Assembly: GCA_034509735.1 (NCBI GenBank)
Contig: JACGWO010000003.1
Coordinates: forward strand, 35,300,466-35,364,465
DNA length: 64,000 nucleotides
Direction of reading: 5' to 3'
Source: Sesamum alatum
Taxonomy: Eukaryota; Streptophyta; Magnoliopsida; Lamiales; Pedaliaceae
Within the stretch, counting starts at the first letter, position 1. Each line of letters opens with the position of its first letter. The notes below the pieces were generated by a model that was given only the letters and a program-made list of their open reading frames with translations, was not told the origin of the DNA and made no database searches. This document shows, one piece after another, positions 1 through 10,875 of this stretch. The position numbers and the translations under genes are program-made.

Positions 1-100
1 GTTCGGGCTTACTGAGGCGCCAGTCGCAGCGGAAAGGCCAAGTATGGCCAGGAGGGGGTCGAATAAAAATAAAACGTTCTTTCCAAGGACCTACATTTGA

Positions 101-895
101 TCAAAATTTGTCTAGATATTTACATTCTGGTCGCGCGGAGAGGTAATAGAAGCCCCGCTCGCTGGATCGAGCAGAAACGGAAAAGGAATATAGCGACCAG
201 AGGTTATCGAAGCTGGGTTCGAAATCGTGATATCGCATCATAATGACAAAAATGACTATGATACTTATGGAATTAGGAGATAACTGCATGGCGCATATAT
301 CTAAATGAGTAAGAATGTTAGCTACAGGTGGCGCTAAAAGGAAGCGAAGGCCGGCGTCCAGGTGGACAAGGGAGATTGGGCAAAAGCCTTGAGGAGGAAG
401 ATGCATGCGATCAAAGGATCTAGGAACTAACACCTCGTAATCATGGGGTATAAAATATTTTTCCTTAATTTTGTGAACGGGTTGTTTTACCGAACTTATT
501 ATGCCAGCCCAAGGATTTGCGGCCATCATAGCCATGTAACCCTCAAGGGTGGGTACCTCGTCAGAATCTACACGATCAAGGGCTGGGACCACCTTATTGG
601 TTGGAGAAGCAATTACATTACGGCTTCGATTATTTAAAGGAGAGTTTGAGGTCGTGGCTCGAGGAGGAGAAGAAGATAGGCGAGAGGGGCCAGCCTCGAT
701 ATTGGCGACCGGATTAGGAACACGCGAGGGGGAAGTAGCTTCATTAACTTCCTTTGAATGAGGCGAGGTCGCAGTCGAGCCCGAAGAGGACGACCCATAA
801 CTTGAACCCGACCGAGAATCAGATTCAGTTTCAGAGCTATTCCTCGACCCCGACCCCGACCCCGACCTCGACTCAGATGAAGTACGGGAAGACAT
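101..895 (-). CDS. Antisense accessory ORF of a gypsy-type element (Transposase_28-like)
   Basis: The 264-residue ORF starts at ATG 895. Residues 1-85 are low-complexity and rich in Ser, Gly, Arg and Glu. From about residue 112 it has the pattern VPTLEGYMAM, then a Pro-rich FIPHDYEVLVPRS segment and a hydrophobic region (LRFLLAPPVANILTHL) typical of the 'putative gypsy type transposon' family (Pfam Transposase_28), which is often annotated next to plant LTR elements. The family's function is unknown. On the minus strand a TATATATA motif lies at 1021-1028, about 130 bp upstream of the ATG, and no earlier ATG is seen between them, so the ORF may have its own antisense promoter. The ORF looks shorter than full family members, so a C-terminal truncation is possible. 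Confidence 0.6.
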   Translation of the reverse strand: MSSRTSSESRSGSGSGSRNSSETESDSRSGSSYGSSSSGSTATSPHSKEVNEATSPSRVPNPVANIEAGPSRLSSSPPRATTSNSPLNNRSRNVIASPTNKVVPALDRVDSDEVPTLEGYMAMMAANPWAGIISSVKQPVHKIKEKYFIPHDYEVLVPRSFDRMHLPPQGFCPISLVHLDAGLRFLLAPPVANILTHLDICAMQLSPNSISIIVIFVIMMRYHDFEPSFDNLWSLYSFSVSARSSERGFYYLSARPECKYLDKF

Positions 896-1020
896 GGTAC
901 AAGTATAAAAAAAGGTGGTCGCAGAGTACCTTAAGGATCGATGATCAAAGTGCGTCTATGTGGGCGAGGTCGAATGACACCAGGCGAGAGAAGTTCAAGG
1001 AATGGGTCAAATTGACCCTC

Positions 1021-1028
1021 TATATATA
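1021..1028 (-). promoter_or_regulatory. TATA box for the antisense accessory ORF
   Basis: TATATATA is followed on the minus strand by AGAGGG. It lies about 126 bp upstream of the ORF start at 895, with no intervening ATG. The position suits a core promoter, but use is unproven. Confidence 0.4.
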
Positions 1029-1133
1029 GGCGGTCAACATCGTAAGGCGCGCCCACTCGGAAAGGACGCGATGGTGACACGTGTAGTGATCCGACAGTTG
1101 CGGCAAGGGGATACAGAGCGACGCGACTGTTCG

Positions 1134-1170
1134 ACTTCTTCTAGCATATTTAACTTACACTAGAAGAAGT
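1134..1170. repeat. 11-bp perfect inverted repeat beside the polypurine tract
   Basis: ACTTCTTCTAG (1134-1144) and CTAGAAGAAGT (1160-1170) form a perfect stem with a 15-nt loop. The right arm is part of the purine tract that primes plus-strand synthesis, 11 bp from the LTR start. Confidence 0.75.
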
Positions 1171-1180
1171 GGGGGACTAA

Positions 1181-1630
1181 TGATGTGGGTACAACCCAAT
1201 AAACTGGTCAAAAGACCAAAAATACCCTAGAAAGTGGGCCCCAAGCGACCCGACCCGGGTCGACGACCCGTTATTACTAAGAACCAGGTGTTTCAATGTG
1301 GACCTTTGATGCTAAAACATGTCAGATCAACGAGATGAAGCCACGTGGACCAGGGAGGTACGGACACTTGGTACTATAAATAGGCCTGACCCACCACATT
1401 TGAGGTAAGTTATTCCAATTGTATTCGACCAGCATTATTCTCCATATTATCGACCATCCATCTCGACCAAAGTCTGACTTAAGCATCGGAGTGTCTACGC
1501 CGGGGACCCTCCCGGCTAGTCTCACGTGCTTGTCTCTTCTCAGGTATTGTCCGGAAGCTAACCAGATCGAGCTCGAGGGTACTCAAATCCAGTAGGACCC
1601 AGGTGATCTACCAGCGACACGGATCACACA
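1181..1630 (+). repeat. 3' LTR, 450 bp
   Basis: The LTR begins TGATGTGGGTACAACCC just after the purine tract and ends GGATCACACA. A CTATAAATAGG motif near 1374-1384 fits a U3 promoter. Its termini resemble those of the minus-oriented solo LTR at 10360-10875 (both have TTGGGTT near one end and a GGATCACA-like other end), so the two belong to related families. No target duplication can be checked because the left end is outside the window. Confidence 0.7.
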
Positions 1631-1679
1631 GTCTTTTGTTTCTCCATACAATGTTCGGTGTTTCTCTTGATCTCAAGTC

Positions 1680-2335
1680 TTAGTTTTGTGTTTCACAGCC
1701 GGCGTCACTTGATGCGAGTAAAAAAGTGCTCATTTGATATGTTGTGGTCTTTAGTCCTTTGGGCTAAGTTTCCTGCAAGCCTTGAAATGGGGACCTGCAA
1801 AAAATACGTTAGCACTCCGACGCTTAGGTCAGTATGCAATTGTGAAAAGATAAAATTGAGCAAAATAGATTAATAATGACGAGAAAATGATCAAAGAGTG
1901 TTTCGAGTGCAATGCTTTTGTGTCAATGCTCATATGAAAATTGCATTACCCCTAACCAGGGGAGAAAACTTGCTTTTATAGCCATAGTCCCCCATCGGAT
2001 GAAGAGTTGTGATTCTTTGGGACTCAGGTTGGTGGTTACTGCATATAGTCCCTCTCAAATCTGGAAGCAGTTGGCTAGAATCTTGAGGCGTTATGTTGCT
2101 GAGGTGTCTTTGGTCGGATAAATCTCTTAATGGGGATAGGTTGTGAATTCCCAGGGAGTTGTTGGGATGCGTAGGAGATCTACCTTCTTCAAGCCTTTTC
2201 ATGGCTTTCGTGACCATTTCTCTTTCCTTGTGGACAAATGGTTTTTCGTCATTTATAGGGGTGGCCAGATCGACATCCAGGCTAGCACACAGTTCTAGTG
2301 GGCTAGCGAGCTTTTGTTGCAACCCATCTCAAAAA
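1680..2335 (-). repeat. Diverged LTR-like repeat, copy 1 of a three-copy family
   Basis: This shares a core with 27981-28662 and 35884-36654: CCTGCAAAAAA, then GTTAGCACTCC, then a TCAGTA motif in the same order. Further right, a TTTATAG motif at about 1976 reads as a minus-strand TATA box, as in the other copies. The edges are not sharp and the right half is poorly conserved. A 130-codon minus ORF (1930-2322) inside it has no recognised domain and is not called as a gene. Confidence 0.5.
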
Positions 2336-2339
2336 AGGA

Positions 2340-3345
2340 TAGACCTGTCAATTGATGGGTATTACCCAGACTCGAACCCATTATTTTTATAATAGATCCG
2401 AACCCGGACCTATTATTTTTATATTAGACCGGCCGGACCCAGACCCATACCCATTGTAATAAGTATTTTGGGTACGAGTAGGGTCTAGACCCAAAAATAC
2501 CCGCGGGTATGGATCTTGAATGGGTAAAATCTAATACTATAAAAATTCATAAATATTCATTAACTTATAATCATTGAACTTGTAAATTTTTAATAGATTA
2601 ATCGAGTCAATCTTGTCATCTAAAATTCTTAATTTTTGTACATAGTTTTTTTTTCTTTTACGTATTGATATTTTGAAAAAGAAAAATTACCAGAGTTTTT
2701 TTATCTTTATTTTCATAGTGACAATTGCGAATTAAATTTTTGATAAAATTAATTTGAATGTAAAGTGATAAGTCAAGCTAAACTAATATATGGTACTAAT
2801 AAAATTTTTTCAAATTTGAATTGTAAAAAATTCATGAAATGAAAGTTGAACGGATTTTCAAATCAATAAAAAAATCATTCTAAAGTTAAAATATAATTTT
2901 CATACGTCTTTTATGTTGGTTATTTAATTTACGTTCCTATATCGAATCTATGTCGATGTGTAATTGGTTAATATGATTCATTATTTGAACAAAGTCAATA
3001 TCGCTATATATATATATATATTTCAACGATATTCAATCTGCACATATTAAAAATTCAATTAACTCTTAATTTGATTTATTGACAGTAAGTTCATGAAATA
3101 TATTTAATAAAGTAATTTAGTAATATGTCTATGTGATATCATTTACAAAGAAACATGTATAATTAGTTTATTTGTTTTAATGTATAAGACCGAATGGGTA
3201 AGACCATAATTGACCCAATTAGTATGGGTATAGAATGGGTAAGACCCAATGGGTATTCTATGGATAGGGTCCAGGTAAAATACATAAGTTACAACTATGT
3301 ATATTCGGGTCCGAGTAAAGTAATACCCACCCATCGACAGGCTTA
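2340..3345. mobile_element. Non-autonomous DNA transposon with terminal inverted repeats, ~1.0 kb
   Basis: The left end TAGACCTGTCAATTGATGGG (continuing TATTAC) mirrors the right end, whose reverse complement is TAAGCCTGTCGATGGGTGGG (continuing TATTAC). Subterminal regions are rich in GGGTA/TACCC motifs. The ~700-bp middle is AT-rich with no coding signal. I found no clear target-site duplication, so the superfamily is uncertain; a hAT-like origin is a guess. Confidence 0.6.
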
Positions 3346-3685
3346 GACCATTGGGCCTCTTTTTGGGCCTAGTGTATATTTGGAGCATCAATTTTAGTTT
3401 GTTATTCAAGAAGAATATAATTAATATTGATATTTATCACAACAATGGAATATTAACACAAAAGTATATATTTTTTAAAAAAATGAATATTAATTTTTAT
3501 ATGCAATTTATATATATTTTACATAATTATTTTTTTATTTTTAAGATTTATTGTTATATATATACGCTTTTAATGATTTATAAGTCTTTATTATTAATAA
3601 ATATGTTATGAATTATACATTTAAAATTGCTTATATATTTTTTTAAAATATAATAATATTTTAAATATCATATATGTTTTATATA
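3346..3685. other. AT-rich intergenic sequence
   Basis: The sequence is strongly AT-rich with long T and A runs. The short ORFs here have repetitive Ile/Tyr/Phe composition and no domain. No gene is seen. Confidence 0.6.
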
Positions 3686-4275
3686 CCCAACTAGGGTCAA
3701 CCCAATCCACGGCCATTCACAAAATTAAAGCCTTGTACGAGTCAAGGAGGCCAAATAAAGCACAAGGTCCGAGAAGGGCCCTAAAAGCTCTCACTCAACC
3801 ATGGACCAAGGTGGATGAAGCCCAAAGGTATAGTCTCGCGCAAAGATGACATGGACGCACACGTGGAGTAGAACAGGGACATGACAAAGCCGCAACACAC
3901 AAGAGGACCCGATCAATGAGATCCCTATCCAATTTTGACCTCTCGCAGTCGGGCCGGATTCCCTTAGGAACCCTGCAACCGCCCCCGAATTATGAGGATG
4001 CCTATCTGCAGCAACTACCTCCCCAACTCCTAGGGGGACAAGACTCCTCGCTCGTTGGGAAACTTCACCAATAAAAACAGGTTCTTTATTGACAAAGGGT
4101 AATGTATGATAACCTTACACAAGCACACGCAATTGCTCACAAAATTAAAAAAGCACTCTTATATTCATGTTATTCCCCTATACAAATATTCATCGTTATT
4201 TCATTATTTATTTCGAGATTTATTCTTTGTAAAAGTGTATACTGATTTATTATTTAAATAATGACACTAGAGTCA
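3686..4275 (+). repeat. GC-rich retroelement remnant, probably LTR
   Basis: A block of moderate GC in very AT-rich surroundings resembles U3/R/U5 sequence of plant LTRs (CACGTGGAG, AATAAAAAC, then an AT-rich tail). The motifs CTAGGGTCAACCCAATCC (about 3690) and CTAGAGTCAACAAAGTCC (about 4268) bracket it. Clear TG/CA ends were not found. Confidence 0.3.
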
Positions 4276-5672
4276 ACAAAGTCCCAATTTTACAAGCCCT
4301 AATTTAGTCTATATCATCAAATTTTAAAAAATTTTGAAAATTCGATGGCCCGAGTTCTGAAATTGAAAACAATATTTACTTATAAGGCAATTTTGCTACC
4401 CCTATAATTAGTGGCTTTATTTTGCTACTCCTCTTTATATATAGGGCAGTAAATGTAAATAAATTTGACAATAACTAACTTGGGGATCTCTCCCAAATTT
4501 TGCAACAAATAAAGACCTAAGATTAATCAACATGTAAGTGATCTCACATTCAACATATTTTCCCTCGCGAACAACAAGGATACACACAACTTGCTTTTTC
4601 TACACTTGACACTCATATTTCAGCTTCAAATTCATGTTCAAACATTCCACACTCCATTACGCCAAATATTTAATCTTTCTCTCATGTTTTTTCAAATTTT
4701 CCTTATTTTATTTCATTAAAGGCAAACTTATGTATTGGAGTGCTAACCACTAACTTGCAATTTAGTTATTGATAATCTTAAAATCTTCGAGAAGATTCTT
4801 CAATCTTTGTAGTATTGCTCAATAATACAAATCAATAGCTATATTCAAATGAGACAAAAAAAAAAAAAAAAAACACTATAAGAATAGACATACATCCATA
4901 TTTATAGAGCTCGAACCCCCACAAGTTTTTTAATGCGATACCTTATCTAAAAGAATTGGTATACATATATTTAGCTAAAATTGCCTCGGACATCAAGAAT
5001 GACCCGCCTAACTATACAGATTACAGAAATCGTGGGAGGAGTTGGTACGGCATTCTAGTGATCCGTGCCCAACATACGTCAATTATGTACCTTCCCTAAA
5101 TTGCTCGTATATACACACAAATATATATATATATATATATAATATTTCTTAACTAGGTTTAAGATATATTTGAAGAAATGCAAAGATAGTCTTTCAACAA
5201 CTAAGGTTGAGATTCTACGAAAGTGTTTGAGATCATGCGTTTGAGTCTCATTATACATGTGAGTATTTGTCTTACTTTATACTATGTAAGTTACTGTTAT
5301 TTATTTATTGTTTATAACTATATTGATGTATTGGTTGAATTGATGTATTGCTTAGTCTATCAGGATGTTGGTATAATCATATATTTGATTACCAGTTAAA
5401 AAAAAAAAAAAAAAAAAAAAGAGTTATACACCAAATAATTTGAAGAAAGATGAACAAAACGCCCATAAGAAAATAGTAAAAATGTATAGAATGGTAATAG
5501 TAAATTGTTGTTTTCTGGTAAAAAATCGCATTACATAACCAGAAACCTAAAACTTAATGCCTTCCGCTGTCGCACTCGAGCAGCAGCAGTAATACACAGA
5601 GATTATCTAAATAAAAGGTTAATCATTACTCCTAAGATGAAGGTTAAATCTGCAAAGAAGAAGATTGCATCC
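4276..5672. other. AT-rich intergenic sequence with SINE-like remnants
   Basis: No gene is seen. It contains a poly-A run at about 4856-4873, an AT microsatellite at about 5121-5140, a poly-A run at 5399-5420, and near 5165-5290 a second degenerate sequence with a GTTTGAGTCTC box resembling a pol III B box. Confidence 0.5.
4856..4990 (-). repeat. Au-like SINE remnant with poly-T tail
   Basis: On the minus strand a B-box-like GGTTCGAGCTC (about 4908-4918) is followed by GGATGTATGTC and a poly-T tail. The same order occurs at 17530-17640. tRNA-derived Au SINEs of plants end in poly-T, so this is probably the same class. The A-box half is degenerate. Confidence 0.4.
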
Positions 5673-5885
5673 TTAGTAGTTGAAACAAGGTTGTAAAGTC
5701 GACGTCCAAGATTCCAGCAGCTGTTGTTGAGTAATTTCATCAGCATCGTCGCCACAAATGATGTCGGATTCCTCCTCTGTTATGGTCTCCAGGGTGGGAC
5801 AACTGGAGGGCTTGCGAGGGATAACAACAAGGGATGGTGCAACCTCCATCCAAGAACTCATCAACAACCCGACCCGCTTTGCCAT
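5673..5885 (-). CDS. Small 70-residue protein, unrecognised
   Basis: This single-exon ORF starts at the first ATG (5885) downstream of a plausible minus-strand TATA box near 6000, with a pyrimidine-rich leader of about 90 nt and no earlier ATG. The protein starts MAKRVGLLMSSWMEVAPSLV, continues with a PRKPSSCPTLETITEEE segment, then an acidic stretch, and ends in LQPCFNY. It has no signal peptide and no membrane segment. I do not recognise the family; the motif LETITEE and the gene layout look like a small stress- or wound-type plant protein, but that is only an impression. Overlapping ORFs on the other strand are shadows. Confidence 0.55.
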   Translation of the reverse strand: MAKRVGLLMSSWMEVAPSLVVIPRKPSSCPTLETITEEESDIICGDDADEITQQQLLESWTSTLQPCFNY

Positions 5886-5996
5886 CAGATTCAACTGCTC
5901 AAGAAATGGATTGTATGTCGAATTAGGAGTGAAGAGAGAGGAGAGGAATGATTCTTAATGAGGGTTGAGCTGAGAATTGGGAGTGGGGGTTTTGGT

Positions 5997-6006
5997 ACAT
6001 TTATAG
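5997..6006 (-). promoter_or_regulatory. TATA box of the 70-residue protein gene
   Basis: CCTATAAATG on the minus strand lies about 115 bp upstream of ATG 5885, followed by a CT-rich leader. This supports the start chosen for that gene. Confidence 0.5.
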
Positions 6007-6009
6007 GGG

Positions 6010-7981
6010 AAAGGAAACTGAGGAGAGTGGAAGGAACTGGTGAAGTAGCTGCGAAAGTGCATACTCTGTCACGTTCAATAATAAAAATTTAGGCATGTGG
6101 AATATGTGAAACTCTGTAGGAACCACACACTTGTTGCCTTGTCTTCTTCTTCATCAACCCCTCATCACGGGCAACTAAAGTCCAACGTGTGGGAAATATA
6201 AATTAGAAAATTAACGACACTTTTCATTTATGGAACCGACAGGTAGGTGGAGAGGACTCTTTTTTTATTGTCCAACTTCAATTTGGATTTGTCACATTAA
6301 CAGTAGTAAGCAGTCCCTCAAATTCCGTCTCCATCCCTTCCAACTCTTCCTAGATTTTACCAACACTACCATTAATCAAGTGATAATAATAGTTCTAAAA
6401 CACTGGTCTTTTGTGTATAAAGCGTGTACACAAGTGAAAAAATGTTGTTGTAGCGTTGTCGCAATTGTAAGGTATCTGCTTTGTAGCAAAAGAAAGAAGG
6501 GTTCAATTTTCGGTCCACCACCATACATTGCAATAGAATTAATAAACCAAGCAAAGACAGGTTTGCGTAATTGTCTCTCGCCCCTCTTATTGAGGAACAA
6601 CTACAGAAAGCGAGAGGTCAAAGGTAGGTTACATCTGCTTAACAAGATGTTTCATTCACTGTTGTACCACTTGAAATAGATCCTTTGAATTTCACTTACT
6701 TTCCCAACTTCTCAAATATATAAAATCCAACTCCTCATACAGACCAATTGTTAGCATCAAAAGCATTCCTTACTAGTAACATACAATGACTACATAGCCT
6801 TTCAGAGTTCCTTTCTCAAACTTTTATCCACTTCTTTGGAGCAAAACAGTAGAACATACTCATATAACCACAGTCCGAGGTAATATATGACCCCCGATAA
6901 GTTTTATTAGCATAATGCATCATGCTCGCCACTAAAAAAGCATAATCATGTTCATGATCCCATCCCAATCCCCCCATGACTCTTTGAACTAAACAATAAC
7001 TCCATCTGAAAAAACATAAAGTCGACCTCTGCCCATGCATTTGCTCATAACCCTCTACCCCAAATGTTAAGTTAATCATAGTTCAATAGGCCATGAACAC
7101 AAAAAACATGCCAACAAATGCGGGCGCTTATGTGATTGGCAATCATGCAACATAGTTTCACTTAGAGAGGGCATCTTGTGGCAAATGCAAGTATACACAA
7201 TATGAGACATTTACTGCTTTTATGGCATACACTCCCAGGTACATCAAATGCGCATCGAGAAGCATCTACCAGACTATGAGCTAGTGGCAGTGAAATTTAA
7301 CAAGTGGAATAGCAAGCTAGGGAGGTCACATTGACTCAAACACAAACGATAGATCCAATGCTCATGCTCAGTCATCAACAACTACATGGCAATGGCATGA
7401 CTCCAATTCATGCGACATACAATCCAAGATGATTAAAGAAGGGCAAAGGGCTTACATGCTGCAGTGTTTAACATACAAAGACTACATTGATAATCTATAA
7501 CTGTTGCAACAAACATAATGATCGAAGTGAAGGGATGCAGAAGAGACAAGACAATGTTTGGAAAGAACATTCCATAATATGAACTGATCGACAACCCTCG
7601 TACAAGGATCTAACAAAATCTAGCAAATGCATACGGTCTTAGCACCCCTGCAAAATGTATTCCAACTAAACTGTTACTCTAATAATTTCACAGTGATTTA
7701 TAGGATGCATTGAGGTTCATCAATCAATGATGCACACGAATCCAATGCGAATTGATCCACTCGGGAAGTATAAGTCCGAAACTAAGCGCAATCAAAACTC
7801 AAAAATGAAACCATAATTAGAAAATAAACTTAAATCTCATTTCAACTGAGTAATAGAAGCAGTAATTAGCATCCACATACTGCATTCAACTAAAAGAAAA
7901 GAGGAAGTACAAGAGTAAAGCTAAAGAAACAAAAATATCCAAACCATAGAGATTCAGCTCGAAATGCAATCCAACAAAATC
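6010..7981. other. Intergenic region; no gene recognised
   Basis: This holds the upstream flank of the 70-residue gene and the 3' flank of RPL12. ORFs at 6230-6679 (149 codons) and 6816-7079 lack domains, a promoter context or plausible composition and are not called. No transposon ends were recognised. Confidence 0.5.
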
Positions 7982-8483
7982 TCAATCCTGAGGAATCTCC
8001 ACATCACCATCGGTAATTTCCTGCTGCAGATCCTTCGGATCCTTTCCGTCGACCGTACAACCAACAGAAACGCAAGTACCCAAAATCTCCTTCACCGTGC
8101 CACTCAAGTCCTTCGCCATGGACCGGGGGCGCATAACTTTAGCAATCTCGATGACGTCGTCGAGGGAGATGTTGCCATTGTGCTTGATGTTCTTGGTCTT
8201 CTTACGGTCACGCTCGGGCTCCTTGAGTGCCTTGATCACCAATGCGGCGGCGGAGGGAACGACAGTCACCTTGGCCTGACGATTTTGGACGGTGAGTTTG
8301 ACGGTGACACGGAGGCCCTTCCAATCCTTGGCGGTTTCCTTGGCGATGTCCTCACCAATTTTCTTAGGGGAGAGACCGAGGGGACCGATTTTTTGGGGCG
8401 AGAGAAGAAGCGGCGCCGACTTCACCGCCGGTAACCCGGACGAAAACGTCCACTACTTGGGTTGGGTCGAACTTCGGCGGCAT
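7982..8483 (-). CDS. RPL12: 60S ribosomal protein L12 (uL11), with a one-base frameshift
   Basis: uL11 forms the base of the ribosomal stalk at the GTPase-associated centre of the large subunit. The start ATG at 8483 opens [20 protein letters not shown] and reads to SSLAPK. The rest ([20 protein letters not shown] through DGDVEIPQD) continues in another frame. The coding span is 502 nt, one more than the 501 nt for the usual 166 residues plus stop. The break falls in a run of six A (plus-strand T run, about 8389-8394) where five would restore the frame. The gene is intronless. Residues after the break are almost identical to plant RPL12, so selection was recent or the extra base is an assembly error. 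If real, the copy would be a young pseudogene. Confidence 0.93.
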
Positions 8484-8577
8484 TTTTGGGCGGGTTAAGA
8501 TTTGTTAATGCGGCGGGTTTGTGAAGACTTGGTGGTATTGGCAGGGCTTGGGGATGAGAGTTATACTACTTATTTAG

Positions 8578-8586
8578 CTAGGGTTT
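8578..8586 (-). promoter_or_regulatory. telo-box in the RPL12 promoter
   Basis: AAACCCTAG on the minus strand lies about 95 bp upstream of the RPL12 start codon. Telo-boxes are a typical promoter element of plant ribosomal-protein genes, so this supports a once-functional promoter. Confidence 0.65.
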
Positions 8587-8599
8587 ATGTGAAAATGGT

Positions 8600-9952
8600 A
8601 AAATGACATATTTATCCTTTTCTATTACAAATGATATCTCACCCCCTCCTTTTTTTTTTTTTTTAATCCAGAAAAAAGGTCTACATCTTTGTCTCATGCA
8701 TTGGTCAAAATCCCTATAATTTACTTATTGTGTTACGTTTTAATCATGTGAAAATCGCATTGATAAAAATTAAAATTCTTATAATAATATACTATTATTC
8801 GAGTTTAACCATTATAATAATAACGTTAATTAATTCTAAATCATTTATTTCTGAATTATAAGAAGTTCCAATACATGGAATAGCTAATAAACACTTTTAC
8901 ACCAACATCAAATTGATTATGAATTTCAACTCACTTCTAAAGGGTTAAACATTTATCCACAGTTACATATAATTATATAATTGGGTCAATTTTATTCACA
9001 TATGATAAGTTGGATATGAATTGTGTATATCTTATTATTAATTGATAAGATGATAAAATAAAAAAGAGAGTTTGAATTGGGTTATAAGTTTCTGTGACTC
9101 CATAATAGATAGGGAACCCGCATCAGTTATGTTCCTTTAGTCATGTAGAAAATACAAAATATCATACACCTCAACATATTATTAGCTATATAGTGAAGAA
9201 CCACCTAATAACTACAGGAATTCAGACTGTGGTCATTGAAAAATACACTGATTGTCTTCTCTAGACGAAAGAAAAATTATTGAATCGAACAGGTGGTTAA
9301 ATTCGTTCGTCGTACAAAACATATCTGAAGAGAAAATTTATTCATAATTCAAATCATACAAGATTCACAAGATTATTATTTCGCTAACTACGTTAATCAG
9401 TTTGATATGCATGTTCTGTAAGTGTTGAAATATGCCAACAAAAGGAAAGGTGAACAACAAATTGTTCCAAGTTGCAAGAAGGCTGAACAATTAAGAGCCC
9501 ATAATATTATTATTGTGGTTAGGCAGAGTTGCAATGCAAATGAATAAATGGGCTTATGATCCAAATGCCAATCATCAAATAAAACAAAACAAGTTGGTAC
9601 ATGTGGTCGTCTTCAAACAACACTGAAGATCACGACTTAGGATCGGCAGGTGGTCTTAAAAATGGACAGACATATGTAACTTGGTACAAGGGAGAGGCAG
9701 CACGTCAAAACTTTTGGGTTTGGGATATAATTAATGTCACTTTTCAGCAACTCTTCCTTTATTTGTAAACTGCAAGAAAGCGTTTCTTTAGTGGTGCAGA
9801 AGCGACTTCGTAGCAAAGCTTTATATTAAGGAAGTCATGTCGTGTGGGAAATCTCAACTCCAATGTACATTCTTACAGGTTTGAACCACAAAGACAACGA
9901 CCAAACAAGTGGTATTAGGTTAACTCATTTTTCTGAAATTTGATTATGTGGA
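8600..9952. other. AT-rich intergenic sequence
   Basis: Upstream flank of RPL12 and further non-coding sequence with poly-T near 8650. No ORF with a recognisable domain and no clear element ends. Confidence 0.5.
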
Positions 9953-9962
9953 CCCTACACAC

Positions 9963-10120
9963 GGAAAATTCTTATTCGGATTAAATTTGGTCAAATCAAA
10001 TGAATTATAGAGCAAGTGTGATATACTTGTTATATGATTTATCACTTTTTTTGAACTGTACACCAATCTTATGACCATAAAATTCGTTCAGATTTAATCG
10101 TGTGGGGTCCGAAATACCCC
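9963..10120. mobile_element. Mutator-like MITE, family copy 1
   Basis: The left end GGAAAATTCTTATTCGGATT pairs imperfectly with the right end, which ends GGGGTCCGAAATACCCC. Flanks CCCTACACAC (9953-9962) and TGCTACACAC (10121-10130) match at 8 of 10 positions. It is related to 26141-26319 and 30477-30627 by sequence and length. Target duplications of 8-10 bp fit the Mutator superfamily. Confidence 0.6.
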
Positions 10121-10359
10121 TGCTACACACACACTATGAATGTAAATACAACCCCTTACTTATAATTCTTTTAAGAAAAATTCATATTTTACTCGCAAAC
10201 AACTTCAAAGGGAGAAAAAAAAGAACCATGAAAATGAATCTACAAAAATGATTGCCGTCACATGAAAAAATATGATGCCTATGAATATACTGAATTAATC
10301 ATATAGTAAATGTAAATATGTATATATATACTTGTTATGTAATTAATAATATTATTTAT

Positions 10360-10875
10360 TGATATGGGTCGCTACCTGTGATCCCAAGTGAGTACTTCAC
10401 TAATACCTGTGATTTCAAGCGAACACCTCAGTGAATACCTCACTGAACGATCTCCTAAGCTTCCCAGACTTGTGTATCCCTGAGAAGAAGAAAGCACGTC
10501 AGGCTAGCCGCGAGTGAGCCCGATAAAGACCCTCCGATACTTAAGTCAATATAGATCGAGATGGCAATATGGCGATCTAATACAGTAAATGTGGTCGAGT
10601 ATAATTTGAATAACTTACCATAAATGTTATGGGGTAGGTGTATTTATAGGACCAAATGTATGTATTTGTCTGGTCCACGTGGACTCATCTCAAAGCTTGA
10701 GTTGTCTCCTTTACAAGGGTCTAGATCTTGGACACCTAGCATCAGGTACAGTCCGGGTCGCTGACCCGGGTCAGGTCACACACGGAACGTGCACGAATTC
10801 ATTGACTTTTTGGTGATTTTGACCCTTTTCAGAATCATTTGCATCTTTTCTTGATATTTGGGTTACACCCCATCA
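10360..10875 (-). mobile_element. Solo LTR (516 bp), related to the LTR at 1181-1630
   Basis: It begins TGATATGGGTCGCTACC and ends TTGGGTTACACCCCATCA. Read on the minus strand it has CCTATAAATAC as a TATA motif (about 10638-10650), and its ends parallel those of the element at the window start. No internal retroelement sequence or second LTR lies nearby, so it is best read as a solo LTR left by recombination. Flanking 5-mers TTTAT and TTCAC match only partly. Confidence 0.65.

Larger units (their letters stand above)
1..1630 (+). mobile_element. 3' part of a Ty3/gypsy-type LTR retrotransposon
   Basis: The window opens inside an LTR element in plus orientation. Three things show the orientation: a purine-rich tract (about 1161-1179) directly precedes the LTR start TGATGTGGG at 1181, the LTR carries a plus-strand TATA motif, and the LTR closes with CACA at 1630. 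The only long ORF (101-895) runs on the opposite strand. That arrangement is known from Tat-lineage Ty3/gypsy elements, which can carry extra antisense ORFs between pol and the 3' LTR. The pol genes would lie left of the window and are not seen, so the Tat assignment is an inference. Confidence 0.7.

Noticed and set aside
1930..2322. 130-codon minus ORF in the LTR-like repeat
   Set aside because: It lies across the repeat's U3/R region and the other two family copies do not preserve it.
6230..6679. 149-codon plus ORF
   Set aside because: It has no domain, a random-looking composition, no promoter or splice context, and stop-rich alternatives on both strands.
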